This document shows, piece after piece, positions 49,089 through 61,300 of a stretch of 64,000 nt of DNA. Numbering within the stretch: position 1 is the first letter of the stretch; the number at the start of each line of letters is the position of its first letter. Origin of the DNA: Parapristionchus giblindavisi (Eukaryota; Nematoda; Chromadorea; Rhabditida; Diplogasteridae); contig CALSFV010000030.1 of NCBI GenBank assembly GCA_943737045.1, forward strand, positions 934,681 to 998,680, read 5' to 3'. A model generated the notes under the pieces. That model worked only from the letters and a program-made list of their open reading frames with translations. It had not been told where the DNA came from and made no database searches. Position numbers and translations under genes: made by a program.

Positions 49089-51069
49089 TTATATGAGACG
49101 AATCGCGAGAAAATCGACCGTTTCGGAGGGTCCGCGGACATAGAAATTTCGACCCCCTGAAAAATTCAGATTAAGTACTTTGAACGATGCTCTATCGAAC
49201 TGCGCTTTCCGAATTTGCATATCTGCTCTCATTTTCGAGTAGTGGTAGGTCAAAGTTGGCAGGTACGGTATTTTTGGCTCGAGTGTGCGTCAGAAAAATG
49301 ATCATAACTCCGTTCAAAATAATGATAGACACTTTTCCAAAAAAAGCATCGAAAGAGGAGATCTTGCGCAACATTTCCCAGTTGGTGACGTCATTTTTCG
49401 ACCATGCTCCGGTGCTGGGCGGTCGGTTTTATGAAAAAGTGACGTAACTTTCCTAATCGGAAAAAGTGCACTTTTCTTCTATGCGCGTTTTGTTGCACCC
49501 ATATGTGTCTAAAAATGACCCAAGTTTCAGAAAATTTCCGAATTGGAAAAAAAAAAAGCGTTGATTTTAGTGACGCGACCTCGGACCTGTCAAAGGAAAG
49601 AACGGCTTATTCCTTTATCAAGAAACAGCAAAGGAGCTTAAATGACTCAAAAACATCCGAAAAAGCATTACGAGCTCAAAATACCCATATACGACAGTTA
49701 TTTGAAACACAAAATCACCGAGTTCCGAAAAATTTGAAAAAACCCATATTTTGCTTTTCCACGTGGAAAAAACGTCTCAGTAATGTTGATTAATCTTTAT
49801 AATAGTTCTTATAATGTTTTTGAACATTTATGTTTTTGGAAGTGAAGGCCTACCTGCTCTTAGAGCCGAGATATCCGCCATCGAGATTACACGCGCGCGC
49901 CCCAACTCCGCGCGATGTGTTGCCATAAAATGAACGTTTTCCAGCTCAGAATGACTCAAAACAACTTGTTTCATCATTCTTATCACGAAAAAATACCTTG
50001 GAACAAGTTTTCTGTGTCTGTAAAAATCAGCAAAAGATTTGGATCGAACCGGGGTTCGAACCCGCTCGGTGGTAAAGGTAAAGAGCTAAAGAGGTACCGC
50101 TCTAAAAACACCGAGCGGGTTCGAACCCCGGTTCGATCCAAATCTTTTGCTGATTTTTACAGACACAGAAAACTTGTTCCAAGGTATTTTTTCGTGATAA
50201 GAATGATGAAACAAGTTGTTTTGAGTCATTCTGAGCTGGAAAACGTTCATTTTATGCGCGGAGTTGGGGCGCGCGCGTGTAATCTCGATGGCGGATATCT
50301 CGGCTCTAAGAGCAGGTAGGCCTTCACTTCCAAAAACATAAATGTTCAAAAACATTATAAGAACTATTATAAAGATTAATCAACATTACTGAGACGTTTT
50401 TTCCACGTGGAAAAGCAAAATATGGGTTTTTTCAAATTTTTCGGAAATCGGTGATTTTGTGTTTCAAATAACTGTCGTATATGGGTATTTTGAGCTCGTA
50501 ATGCTTTTTCGGATGTTTTTGAGTCATTTAAGCTCCTTTGCTGTTTCTTGATAAAGGAATAAGCCGTTCTTTCCTTTGACAGGTCCGAGGTCGCGTCACT
50601 AAAATCAACGCTTTTTTTTTCCAATTCGGAAATTTTCTGAAACTTGGGTCATTTTTAGACACATATGGGTGCAACAAAACGCGCATAGAAGAAAAGTGCA
50701 CTTTTTCCGATTAGGAAAGTTACGTCACTTTTTCATAAAACCGACCGCCCAGCACCGGAGCATGGTCGAAAAATGACGTCACCAACTGGGAAATGTTGCG
50801 CAAGATCTCCTCTTTCGATGCTTTTTTTGGAAAAGTGTCTATCATTATTTTGAACGGAGTTATGATCATTTTTCTGACGCACACTCGAGCCAAAAATACC
50901 GTACCTGCCAACTTTGACCTACCACTACTCGAAAATGAGAGCAGATATGCAAATTCGGAAAGCGCAGTTCGATAGAGCATCGTTCAAAGTACTTAATCTG
51001 AATTTTTCAGGGGGTCGAAATTTCTATGTCCGGGGGGTGGTCGAACCTCTGGCGATTCGTCTCATATAA
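49089..51069. mobile_element. Near-perfect 2 kb palindromic element
   Basis: TTATATGAGACGAATCGC at the left and its complement at the right bound two arms of about 0.97 kb that are almost identical, with a centre of about 35 bp near 50080. The arms encode identical short open frames in mirror image, which have no recognisable domain and are more likely fortuitous. Next to the centre each arm carries GGGTTCGAACCC, a B-box-like pol III motif. Confidence 0.88.
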
Positions 51070-51297
51070 TTTAACAATTTCTCAAGTTCTTAATCCTTTC
51101 TCCATCATTTTTATTTGATACAATTCCAGTTAATTGATGCAATTATATTGTCCAAAAATAAATATCCAATTAATCAATATTTAATTCATTCTGGGATGAT
51201 CAGAATGCAATTAGATCAAATTAGATAAGATCAGAGTAGATTTTACAATTTTCGTTATGTTTTGCATATAGATTTCTTTATCGATTTCAGCGGAATT

Positions 51298-54200
51298 ATG
51301 GAATTCGTTAAGCGTGAGGAATATTCGATAGATGAAATAGGGTCTTTCTACCAAATATCTGACGGTATGTGCGACATAGCAATTTACATATTGTATTGAA
51401 TGAATTAATTGATTTAGATGAGTTTCTGCATTTTTCTGCATATTATCCCTATCGTTTAACATGGATGAAAGGGTACTTTTATTTCTGGAATTTGTTATAT
51501 TTTTATTGCATTGAAGTTAAAAATCTCATTCACATTTTATTCTAATTTTCAAAATTTAGAAGCCAGCGTGCTGAAAAAACATGTGAAGTCATAGAAACAT
51601 TCGGAGTCAGCGGTACTTCTTTCTTCGTCCGGAACGTCTGTTTTAATTATCTGGTTATAATTTTAAATTTAATTTAACTTCAGAGTAATAAACATATGAA
51701 AGCTGAACTAAGAAATGGGAAGATCGCATTTAGTGATTCTGTAAAGGTAAACACTGCATACCATATTGTGTAATCATAGAGTTCTATAATCTGATTGATC
51801 AAGATGAGATTGATCTAAGTTGTGATTTTTCCAGATTGATGACAGAATGGTCAATTTATTCAAATCAGAGTGTGACCATTATTTCATTGAAAGAGCTGAG
51901 CATCCCAAAGTTTCATTTGCAATTCCATTCAATGAAGATTATCGATCAACTGAAGGAATTCAATTCAATATTTCGATTGATAACCTGAAGAAATTTGATC
52001 AGATTCATATTCACCAGTAAGTTATTATTACCGATTCTGTGTAAGGATCAAACCACCCTTGAGTGTCCTTGGACAACTGCACCGAATGAATGGGTTAACG
52101 AACCATGGTGTGCAATCGATGCATAACAAAACCGTTGGTTAGGTCATATCACTCCCGGGTTTATAGATGGGGAACCTCGACACTAATCATTGTTTGCAAC
52201 CACGATTAGCATGAACTGCTCATGCATATACTGTAAGTAAAACGTCTGCCAATGATCAGTTTGCGATCGGTACTCAGACTTGGCCATCTCATTAGGCGCC
52301 TTCCTATCCCTCTTTCACCATTCTCTGAACTATTGAACATCTTTCCTTCATGATTATACCGATCAATACGCAGAATAACCACAAAAGAAATACTGTGCCG
52401 ACTTGTATAACTTTGGCTACCATTTGATGGAGGGGGGGGGGGGACTCCGCCTTTAATTGTAAGAGGACGATTGAACAATTTTCATTAAGATGCGCGGTTT
52501 TGGTTTTTCAGACGGAAATTCATAGTAATTTCTCCGGCAACAGATATTTATTTCAAGGAACTTTTTATTCGGTATAATAAACAATGACCTTCACGATGCA
52601 TCTTCCATACGTCGTTTTCGATCAAAGTCAGATATGTATTTGGAAAAGAAAGGATTACCAAAGGTGAGGTTTAATCGCAGCTCAAATGTATATTATAACT
52701 TCTACAGATGGAAGGAAGATCAGTGATATTCAATAATTGGATCTTTTATGTATCCCTCTTTAAGCTTGTATCGGTGAATATGAATGATCTATCATATGAA
52801 ATTGTTAAAACGCAGTAAGTCAAAGATATTATAACCATATAAAATCAATGTGATTATTCAGTTTAAATAAAAATCCGAATCTCGTTGGAATTGACACGAA
52901 TGGCATTTTGAATGTCCAGATCCACAGTTCGACTTCAGACCATCGTGGAAGCAGTAAATATTCAAATCACATTTATTCCACTCACCTACCAGAGAAATAT
53001 ATTGTAAGTAGAGCATATTTTCATTGACCTTTCTCTCGGAACACTTTAATTTTTATGTAACCTTAAAGATAAAACCAGGAGGCATAAGTAAACTTGAAAG
53101 TTCTCCGTATTCCGAGCTTGAGGACTTCCAATCCTGTGAAATATGTACTGGAAAGTTTGGTTAGTTTATCTTCCATTTGACTCAAATTAACTTTGCTCAA
53201 CTACTTGTTTATTATCGATTATTTTTTAAAGATGCAAGTATCCGAGTTCCTCATACTCTTCATTGTGGTCATACATTCTGCAAAAAATGCATAGTAGCAG
53301 TAAAAAAAGATGATTGGTATGTTTCATGAATGAAATTCTTAATTTAAACAATATTGACTTTCTCAATTTCGACAATATTAATTACAGCTACTCTTGTCCA
53401 TATTGCCGAAGAATAAGTAAAATTGTTGGAGGGCAGTTTTTCGCAATCAACCGACTTGCGCTCAGTGAGTTTTACGCTTAAAAAAATAAAGAAGAGGGCC
53501 TTCGAGTTTTGTCCAAACAGGCAAAGCTGAATTATAGATTTCTCTAAAATTATAGAATTTTTTCAATAACGTAATCCTAACTAAAAGTTCTTTGCTGCAC
53601 TAGGGTGAGGCGGAATCGAAAATATGAAGGATAGATAAACAGAAAAAGAACTAAACATAACCAGCGAGGCGCGGTTATAGTAAGCGCTGGTTACTAACCA
53701 CTGAGCTAAAGATGCTACGCTTTTTGCCTCTGGAATCTATTAGAAAATATAAGGCCACTTCCAAAGTCCAACGTTCTGCATGATAATAGCGCACCCCAAA
53801 TTTCCTCGTTCCTATTCTTGAAACAAGTGAAATATTTTTTTACAGAACTTGCTGAGCTAAAGAATAATGAATCTAAGTATGGTACCTTTTCTGTGTGCTT
53901 CCATTGTAAGGAGGTGTGCAACTTATTCCATATATTTTTTCTTCTCTTTTAAATCGCAAATTTGAAATTTTCAGAATGTTCAAACTTCTCAATTTAGAAT
54001 TTGTACTGAGCTCAATTGTACAGAGGTAAGATAGTGTAATATGTTGTCGCTTAGAGTAATATAAAAAAATTTCAGTATGATAAACCTATTTGTGGCAGTT
54101 GTTGTTATGAAGAACCTCATATTGGTCATTCAACTGTTAAATATAATCAAAAAGTACAAGTTGATTTTTTTTTAAATTTGAAATTCACACATAATAAAAG

Positions 54201-54533
54201 ACAATAAGGTGTACGATGATAAGGTGATGAAAAATTCATGAAATTGTATTTACTCAGCTTCGTACTGCAACTCAAGAATGTGCTAGAATGAAGAAAGAAG
54301 AAATTGAATCGAAAAAGGATGAATCAAAAGGATCAGAGTATAAATTCAGTACAGCTATTAGATTAACTAGAGTGAGTTTACTTTATTTATACTGATCATT
54401 GGAAGTTTATATTAAAAAATTGTATTATTAAGATATTTTTCAGGAACAATTATCATTTCAATGGCCCAATTACTCTGAAGTTTTTATCGATATTACAATC
54501 TTTTCAATATATATTTTTATTCTTTGCCTTTGA
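51298..54533 (+). CDS. RING/B-box/coiled-coil family protein, copy 4 (intact, hydrophobic tail)
   Basis: Sixteen exons: 51298-51364, 51418-51472, 51560-51635, 51684-51746, 51835-52016, 52558-52663, 52708-52814, 52862-53003, 53069-53159, 53232-53316, 53388-53464, 53846-53913, 53975-54025, 54076-54153, 54258-54371, 54444-54533; 1452 nt, 483 residues. It is the most diverged copy but keeps the novel N-terminal region, the C3HC4 RING (SCEIC..HCGHTFC..C..CPYC) and the B-box-like finger (CFHC..C..C..CGSC..H..H). The coiled coil is shortened: exon 15 fuses the start of the coil to the STAIRLTR end of the usual exon 17. The last exon gains a C-terminal segment of about 17 hydrophobic residues (VFIDITIFSIYIFILCL), a possible tail anchor. 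A tRNA-like repeat lies in the intron before exon 12. Confidence 0.85.
53600..53830 (-). repeat. tRNA-derived dispersed repeat, copy B
   Basis: The minus strand has an A-box TAGCTCAGTGG and a decayed B-box (CTGGTTATG). Flank shared with 29985-30085 includes the TAAGGCCACTTCC and ATAGCGCACCCCAAAT stretches. It is located in the intron after the second RING exon of copy 4, whereas copy A is in the intron between the RING exons of copy 1. Confidence 0.55.
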
Positions 54534-55665
54534 TATTGTTCTTTCTCTGTATTTAAAAAAAATATCGGAACTGTTTAAATAAAGATCATGCTTTGTTATT
54601 ATTTCGTTACTTAAAAACGTCGGAGGTGCATTATTTACATAATACAATATATATGGTAAACATCATTCCCATATCAAGATTCTCATATATGAGTAACAAG
54701 TGATAACCAATAGATTACATCTATCTTGCGTCAATCTTTTTGCTCACAAGGGAATGCCCAGAAGCCACATTCACCGATCAAGTCCAAATTTTTATTGCAG
54801 GCTGACCTCATATCACGGGTCTCCGGTAAAAGTGTAGCAACGCCTGCCACTAGGAAAATTTTTTGTCTTCGATTTCGATGAAAGTTGGTCAGTGTGGTTG
54901 GAGGTCATGAGAAGGCCGAGCCACTTCATTTGGCCAAAATTACAAATTATCGATTTTTTGTGATCTACCCTGGAAATGATCATAACTCGGTTCATTTTCA
55001 TCGTACAGCGAGGTGACAGGTATCATTCGAACCGTATTCTGATGCTCTCCAAAAAAGTACTTCATGACCCGTCCGCTGCAAAGTCGTCTTCAGGGCGAAA
55101 AACGCGAAAAACACATTTCTTGAACAAAAATGAGATCTGTTCTCGAAAATTTTCTCTTGAGTACACGCGTATTATTGCAGAGAAAGAGTTATCAGATCAC
55201 GTACAAAGTCGGTATAATGTTCATTTACCGTATCTCTGTCCCCTCAATACCGTTTAATAGAGTAGACGGGACTTGGTCATTTTTTTCCACCTCAAAAGTT
55301 TTTCGATCGTATCTGCCTTAAAAATGGTCCAATCGACTATTCGAAAAGGGAAAATGATGCTCTCGGAAAGGCGAATAAAAAGTTCTATCATGATCAAATA
55401 GCTATGACAACTCATTTTCGAGTTATTCGAGGAAAATCACTACACTTTCTCCTTTTTCATCGATTCTAATGAATGAACGGAAAGGAAATTATTCTTTGTA
55501 CAGCTAAAAAATACCCAATCGACTTTATTTTATATTATGCATGAGAAAATATTATAAAAGCAAGCAATCAATATGTAATTATCAACATCACTGATCGAAA
55601 ACGAGGGATGTGGACAAGTCAGGGGCCTCATCCGTGAACAGAGTGTTCATCTCGGTTTTCATCCA

Positions 55666-58600
55666 GCCGCCGTACCAAAACTCTAAAAAATCCCCTTATG
55701 ATTAGCTACTTTTTTCGTCCTAAAACAGCCAAAATCTGAGAGGGTGAGGGGAAGAAGAAAGTGAAGAGAGAACAGAGAAGAAAAGAAAGTGAAGAGAGAA
55801 CAGAGAAGAAAGACCTATCACAGAAAGTAGCCGGATAGAAAGGGGCTACTATTCTCAAGTCTCTGCGCACTCTCAATTTTGCGTGCACTCTACTCCCTTT
55901 TCTAACCTCCACTCTAAAAAGCGCTGTTTCGAAGAAAAAAGTACTCTCCAAAAATGGACTATCATTGTCATGACACATCGTTCTCCTACCGTAATTTTTG
56001 AGAGTTTTTTGCCATTATCCGGTTACGGCTGCCAACTCTTTCACGAGTTCGGTCATTTTACTTTGTTATTTATTTGCTATATTTCTTTGTTATTGTTATC
56101 ATTATGTCATGTTTATATATTAATCGACGCTACACAACGTATTTGTTCGTTATGTTGCTACATGAAGGCTGTTTATGCTCGGATTATTGAATTAGTCAAG
56201 GATGTTCTCTCGAAAACCCATTTATCATCATCCATGTTTATCGGTCAATACGTCCTCCTTTCTTCGTTGATCTAGTTATTTATAAGATATTTCAGCATTT
56301 CGACGATGCACGGAGGGATGAAATCGTGTTCACTCTTCTTTCTTTAAACCTGGTTCGTAACTTTAACTTTATGTTGATTATTGTTTTTTTATTGTTCCTA
56401 TCGTTAATGTATGTCGTTTGTTTGAAGGTGTCTAGTGTTGATGATCGTCCATATGTGTTGCTACTAAGGGTGATTGAGAAAGAGAGTAGGCTACTCTTAA
56501 TACTATGATGGAGGTCTATTGATAACTACCAGTGAGTGCAATGTTTTTATTCGTATCTTGTATATCTTATCTGAATTTCGGGTAATGGAAGATGTTCAAC
56601 TTATTTTATGACTTATTGATATCACGTCATTTGGGCACATTGAATTTGAATGGAAATGATGATTGATTTTACTCTATTCTAATTCAATTTCATTCTCAGA
56701 TTCATTCATTATTCTCTTCGTTATCAACAGTTATTGGTTGAATTTTATGAGGAGAAGTCTTTGGAGAGTGTAATGGAGGATGAATGTTTCTTATCCTGAT
56801 AATAAGGAGATATTGAGGTGAGTAACTCTGTTAAATATGCTGTGGTTCAATCAATAATTATAGTTTCAAGTTAGGTATTGATTCATATCTTGAACTGTGC
56901 ATCTAGTATCGGTTAACGAGGAAATAGTAATTTAACGTATATCAGTCGCATTGCACTGTTTCTTGATATTCTTATATATCTTGTTCCAAGAGACCATTTG
57001 AACGATCGTGAAGTTCACTCTTGTCATATTCATGGTCGTCATACATTATAGATGTTATCATTGGTACACAATGGACGTCCGCGGCTACTCAATAATCAAT
57101 AATGTGGTGAACTTATATGAGAAATGATGAATATGTGGAATTGTCATTGTGCTGATATGATAGACAGTGTATGTTCATTTATCTTGTTATTCAATTTTAT
57201 CGTTGATCTTTTATCTTATTAAGTTATCAAACGTATCAATTGCTATGTATTATCTTGCTGTCATATATATCATTGACTAGATTAGGCTGATATCCTTCAT
57301 TATCAAAGTTTGATTTTCGATTTTCAATTGTAATTTAATCATTGATATATTTCAGTGTACTCTATGCTGCCGCTGAGGAACTGTGTTCGCCTCTATCATC
57401 TCTCGATCATCCGCGTCGTCTAACGATGTGGGATTACTGTAGGTTACATTTTTTATATTGATTTATTTGTTAACGTACTTAACTAATGCACAAATAATTA
57501 AAATTTAATATAAGTCATATTATATATAAATCAATACAACATACACAACAAAGTCGAAGATGGTCGTCCTTCCCACACAATAAATATTTCATATAATATA
57601 AATCTACGATGATCGTCCGTGCTAACTTCTCCTTCTTTCTCATTCTTTCTTTCTGTCTCTCTCCCCCTTTGTCTCTCTACCAGGTGCAGGTATCAATCGA
57701 TCGGTTGCGCGACAGTCATGCCTATTCGTGCATATATTAAAGAAAGGTTAACAATTCATTTTTATGTTGTTCTAATCCTTTCTTGTTTAGGATCGTTTCG
57801 CACGCATTTATGTGATGGTCAACAACAAAGCTTTATGAAATGAGCAAAGGTGAGAATGAAATGATTATCATTGATCTTCTTTAATTCGTCTATTTTCAGG
57901 CTCATTTTCGTGCTCTACCTACGAGGCGTCGATAACACTCAATAAGGATACACGGAGGAGAATGGTGGGTTATTAAATATATATTAATTATATTAGTATA
58001 TTATATATACGGTATTTTCAATTATTTATGAATATATCTCTTTCATTTTTAATACAACTTTAATTACAGATTATGCGTTATCTTGGATGATCAACAAGGA
58101 GGGAAGTCAAAGGACACGGATTATGTTGTTGGTTAGTTATATTACTTTTTTTACAATCATCAATAATCTGATTTGATTGTTTAACAGTGAAAGATTTTGT
58201 TTAATGAAAGTTGGAGATATATTATTGAAAAGAACTAAAAACATTTCATAATCCATTATAGTCTCCCTAAATGTTTCCTTTTCAGAGATTTGACGGGTTC
58301 TTCATCTACAGCAAAAGCGACAACTCTACAAAGATGAAGAGAGGAAGATAATTAAATATGAATGATATCAAGATTTCAAGATGATTATATATATTACCAT
58401 TTTGTTCATCTATGTACCATATTCTTCATCATATTTATCTCGTTTGTATTTATTCATTTTGTTCTTTGCGTTTACCTATTATCATTTGTCAATCTATTAC
58501 TTTCATCATTGATCCCCTTTATGACTCTATTTTTCGTTTTACATTCCCTCGCTCCTCAATTAGTGTTTGTGTTTCTCGTTCCCCTAGATAGTGCTATCTT

Positions 58601-58757
58601 AGTGCATTGGCAAGTTCTTTCATTTCTCGCCCGTACTCTTGTGGTTCGGTTCACTTTCGCTGCGTTGTCTTTTGCAAATAAAGTGCCTTCCTAAAAAAAG
58701 TATCTATACACAAAAAAGGCCCTTCAGAAAAGTCCAAAAATGATTTGGTACGGCGGC
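55666..58757. mobile_element. 3.1 kb insertion with GCCGCCGTACC ends
   Basis: GCCGCCGTACCAAA and its complement form the ends, and the coding frame of the surrounding broken gene continues across the gap. A clear target duplication is not seen (at most one base). The interior at 57357-58350 has several short blocks bounded by good splice consensus (for example 57683-57748, 57791-57850, 57901-57961, 58071-58130, 58286-58335) but no frame stays open across them, so it may be a spliced noncoding or decayed transcript. Confidence 0.55.
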
Positions 58758-59117
58758 AGTTGTAGATTGCATCGGAGGAGATAGTCAGATCATCCTCATG
58801 TACTTTCACTTCATCCTCAATTCCTCCTCCCTCCTCATCGTAGTCCTTCCCGCAGTTGTTGATGAAATCCATATCCAGTGCCACATCTCTCTTGGCTCTT
58901 GTTGTGCTCAGCTTCTTCTCTGTCTCCTCCTTCTTCTTCGCTAGCAGAGTCCGAATGCAGTTCTTGATCTGATCGTGTGACATTTGGTTAGCGGGCATGA
59001 TATCCGTTCTGGCCTTCATTCTCTTCTCGACTTCTTCTACTCTCAGCTTGTTCCTGGCTGCGTAGAATTCCTCGAATTGATCGAACATCTGCTTGCCAAC
59101 AGAGTCGTATGGGGCAC

Positions 59118-59614
59118 CAGGGTTGAGCGGAAAAAGGTGGTCGGTGAAAAAATCGGTAACGGTAAAGTCGGTAAAACGGTGAAACTCTGAAAAATCCTGT
59201 AAAACCGCGAAAAATTGTAATTTTTTTTTCTGCGACGTTTATTTCTACGTTTAGAGAGAAAGAAACTCAGAACTGCGATATCGTGCCGGACACTATAAAT
59301 GAACTAATTTGTTATTACTTTGACCGTAGTTACAACAAAAAAATATTTCAATTTCTTCTGTTCTATCAATATATATTTGGCAATTGTCATTTATTGAGAG
59401 AGTAACTGTCTGTCGAGTCATAAAATCGCCTTCGGTTACGTGCAATTTCTCGAGATATCCAACGTAATGTTACCAAAATAATGCAGAATATCTAGTGTAA
59501 ATTTTTTTTTTTTTTGTACATTTTTTTTACCATGAGAAACCGTAAAATTTTCCGTTAGGGACCGGTAAAAACGGTAAAAAATCGGTAACGGAATTTTTTG
59601 TCCGCCCAACCCTG
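59118..59614. mobile_element. hAT MITE, 497 bp, inside the broken gene
   Basis: The ends are CAGGGTTGAGCGGA and the complement of CAGGGTTGGGCGGAC. An exact 8-bp target duplication TGGGGCAC occurs at 59110-59117 and 59615-59622. Subterminal repeats of ACGGTAAAA/TTTTACCG type mirror the arrangement of the hAT MITE at 1705-2493, but the sequence is a different family. Confidence 0.9.
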
Positions 59615-60646
59615 TGGGGCACTCTTCTTCCGAGTGCGAAGTGCCTATTGGAATCGGATGCTTCGGTGCATTCTCGTATTCCTTGAATGATTCCGAAAGT
59701 GGACCGATTCCGACTCCTTGCTGAACTTCCTCGAGCATTCTCTTTTACAGTCCAAAGGGCGAAATCTACCATTGATACTCCGGTCTGATGTTGTGCTCCT
59801 CTGTCCCAGTGACGTTCAAGATCCAATGACGGAGTAAAGTGGCTCTCGCTTTGTAAATTGGTGAGGCGAAAAGGAGAAGAAAAAAGAGAAGGGAGACACT
59901 AAAGTGTGCATTAGATGATGAGATCAGTAAATGAAATAAGTAATTTGTGCAACAATTTTTTTAAACTGGCACGAAACAGCCAACTAAATCGATGTTGATA
60001 AGGTTTTCCTCGAATAACTCGAAAATGAGTTGTCATGGCTATTTGATCATGATAGAACTTTTTATTCGCCTTTCCGAGAGCATAATTTTCCTTTTCTCGA
60101 ATAGTCGATTGGACCATTTTTAAGGCAGATACGATCGAAAAACTTTTGAGGCGGAAAAAAATGACTAGTCCCGTCTACTCTATTAAACGGTATTGAGGGG
60201 ACAGAGATACGGTAAATGAACATTATACCGACGTTGTACGTGATCTGATAACTCTTTCTCTGCAATAATACGCGTGTACTCAAGAGAAAATTTTCGAGAA
60301 CAGATCTCATTTTTGTTCAAGATATGTGTTTTTCGCGTTTTTCGCCCTGAAGACGACTTTGCAGCGGACGGGTCATGAAGTACTTTTTTGGAGAGCATCA
60401 GAATACGGTTCGAATGATACCTGTCACCTCGCTGTACGATGAAAATGAACCGAGTTATGATCATTTCCAGGGTAGATCAAAAAAATTGATAATTTGTAAT
60501 TTTGGCCAAATGAAGTGGCTCGGCCTTCTCATGACCTCCACCACACCCACTGACCAACTTTCATCGAATCGAAGACAAAAAATTTTCCTAGTGGCAGGCC
60601 CGGCCGTTTTTGCTACACTTTTACAGGAGACCCGTGATATAGGGAT

Positions 60647-60909
60647 GAGGCTTGGCGGTATCAGAAATTGCAAAGCTCTTCTTTGAAATTTGAAATTTAT
60701 TTTTAAAAATCGACAATAAAATTTACAGTGTGCACATCTTTATCAGAAATAACATCGTAATCATAGTGAAAAAGAGCAACGCATTCACATATGCAAATAT
60801 GATTACTACAAACCAATCTTGAAAGTGTTTACGTTGTTTTTTGTCGGTTTTTAAATTAATTTTAAAATTTCGAAGAAGAGCTTTACAATTTCTGGTACCG
60901 CTAAACCTC
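60647..60909. mobile_element. Small inverted-repeat MITE near the right arm
   Basis: GAGGCTTGGCGGTATCAG and the near-complement CTGGTACCGCTAAACCTC bound 263 bp, with further pairing of AAGCTCTTCTT/AAGAAGAGCTT just inside. AT flanks both ends. The matching position in the left arm (near 54810) lacks it. Confidence 0.7.
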
Positions 60910-60942
60910 ATCAATATATATGTGAAGTGCACCTCCAGTTAA

Positions 60943-61280
60943 AGGTGGAGACCCGCGAATGTTCATGCAAATCTCTGTATCTAGCTTATGCTAGTGTAAA
61001 GTGATATGCAAGAAGAGTGAGTGCCCTCTTATCAATCCTTTAGCGCAGTGGTAACACTTCTGTCTAGATAGCGCATGGTCGCGGGTTCGAATCCTATTGC
61101 CGAACTTTCCTATTTTCAAAAAGCGCGCCTTTGCCTGCGATTGCAAGCATGATTCATTCATGTTCCAAGCAATCAATAAGCAGAATTAGCGTTCAATAAA
61201 TGGTGTACTGTATGTAGAATAACTTTTGCTAACTTTCTGTCTTTACAGTTGTTCACGAAAATATTCGCGGGAGTCCACCT
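60943..61280. mobile_element. TTAA MITE with internal tRNA-like block (copy 2)
   Basis: The left end is AGGTGGAGACCCGCGAATGTTC and the right end is the complement of AGGTGGACTCCCGCGAATAT. TTAA flanks are at 60939-60942 and 61281-61284. It is the best preserved copy of the family of 1154-1494 and has landed 13 bases inside the right end of the composite element. Confidence 0.85.
61027..61102 (+). pseudogene. tRNA-like block inside TTAA MITE copy 2
   Basis: It has an A-box TAGCGCAGTGG and a B-box GGGTTCGAATCC at tRNA spacing. The anticodon stem does not form five pairs and the acceptor stem is poor, so a functional tRNA is unlikely. Confidence 0.55.
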
Positions 61281-61300
61281 TTAAAAGCATTCCCCTGTCA

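Larger units (their letters stand above)
55588..59738 (-). pseudogene. Broken gene of unknown family inside the composite element
   Basis: Reading minus, part 1 is 59738-59623 (MLEEVQQGVG.., ENAPKHPIPIGTSHSEEE), part 2 is 59117-58758 (APYDSVGKQMFDQFEEF.., a Lys/Glu-rich coil, then acidic EDDLTISSDAIYN), and part 3 is 55665-55588 (WMKTEMNTLFTDEAP.. to a TGA stop), followed by AATAAA at about 55523. Parts 1 and 2 are split by a hAT MITE and differ by one base of frame. Parts 2 and 3 are split by a 3.1 kb insert and rejoin in frame once it is discounted. I recognise no domain. An upstream open stretch to about 59826 may hold an earlier exon. Confidence 0.6.
54747..61297. mobile_element. 6.55 kb composite CAAGGGAATG element carrying a gene
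   Basis: The left end CAAGGGAATGCCC and right end GCATTCCCCTG are flanked by TCA on both sides (54744-54746, 61298-61300). Long inverted arms (about 54811-55436 and 60004-60640) are nearly identical and enclose a broken gene on the minus strand. Later insertions lie inside: a 3.1 kb element (55666-58757), a hAT MITE (59118-59614), a small MITE (60647-60909) and a TTAA MITE (60943-61280). No transposase was seen. Confidence 0.75.

Noticed and set aside
49187..50980. Mirror-image open frames of 82-96 codons in the 2 kb palindrome
   Set aside because: They are identical because the arms are inverted copies. No domain, start context or splice signals support coding.
54976..60464. Paired 93-codon open frames (MIITRFIFIV..) in the arms of the composite element
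   Set aside because: They are again mirror copies within inverted arms; the frames resemble transposon-arm wording rather than a protein family.
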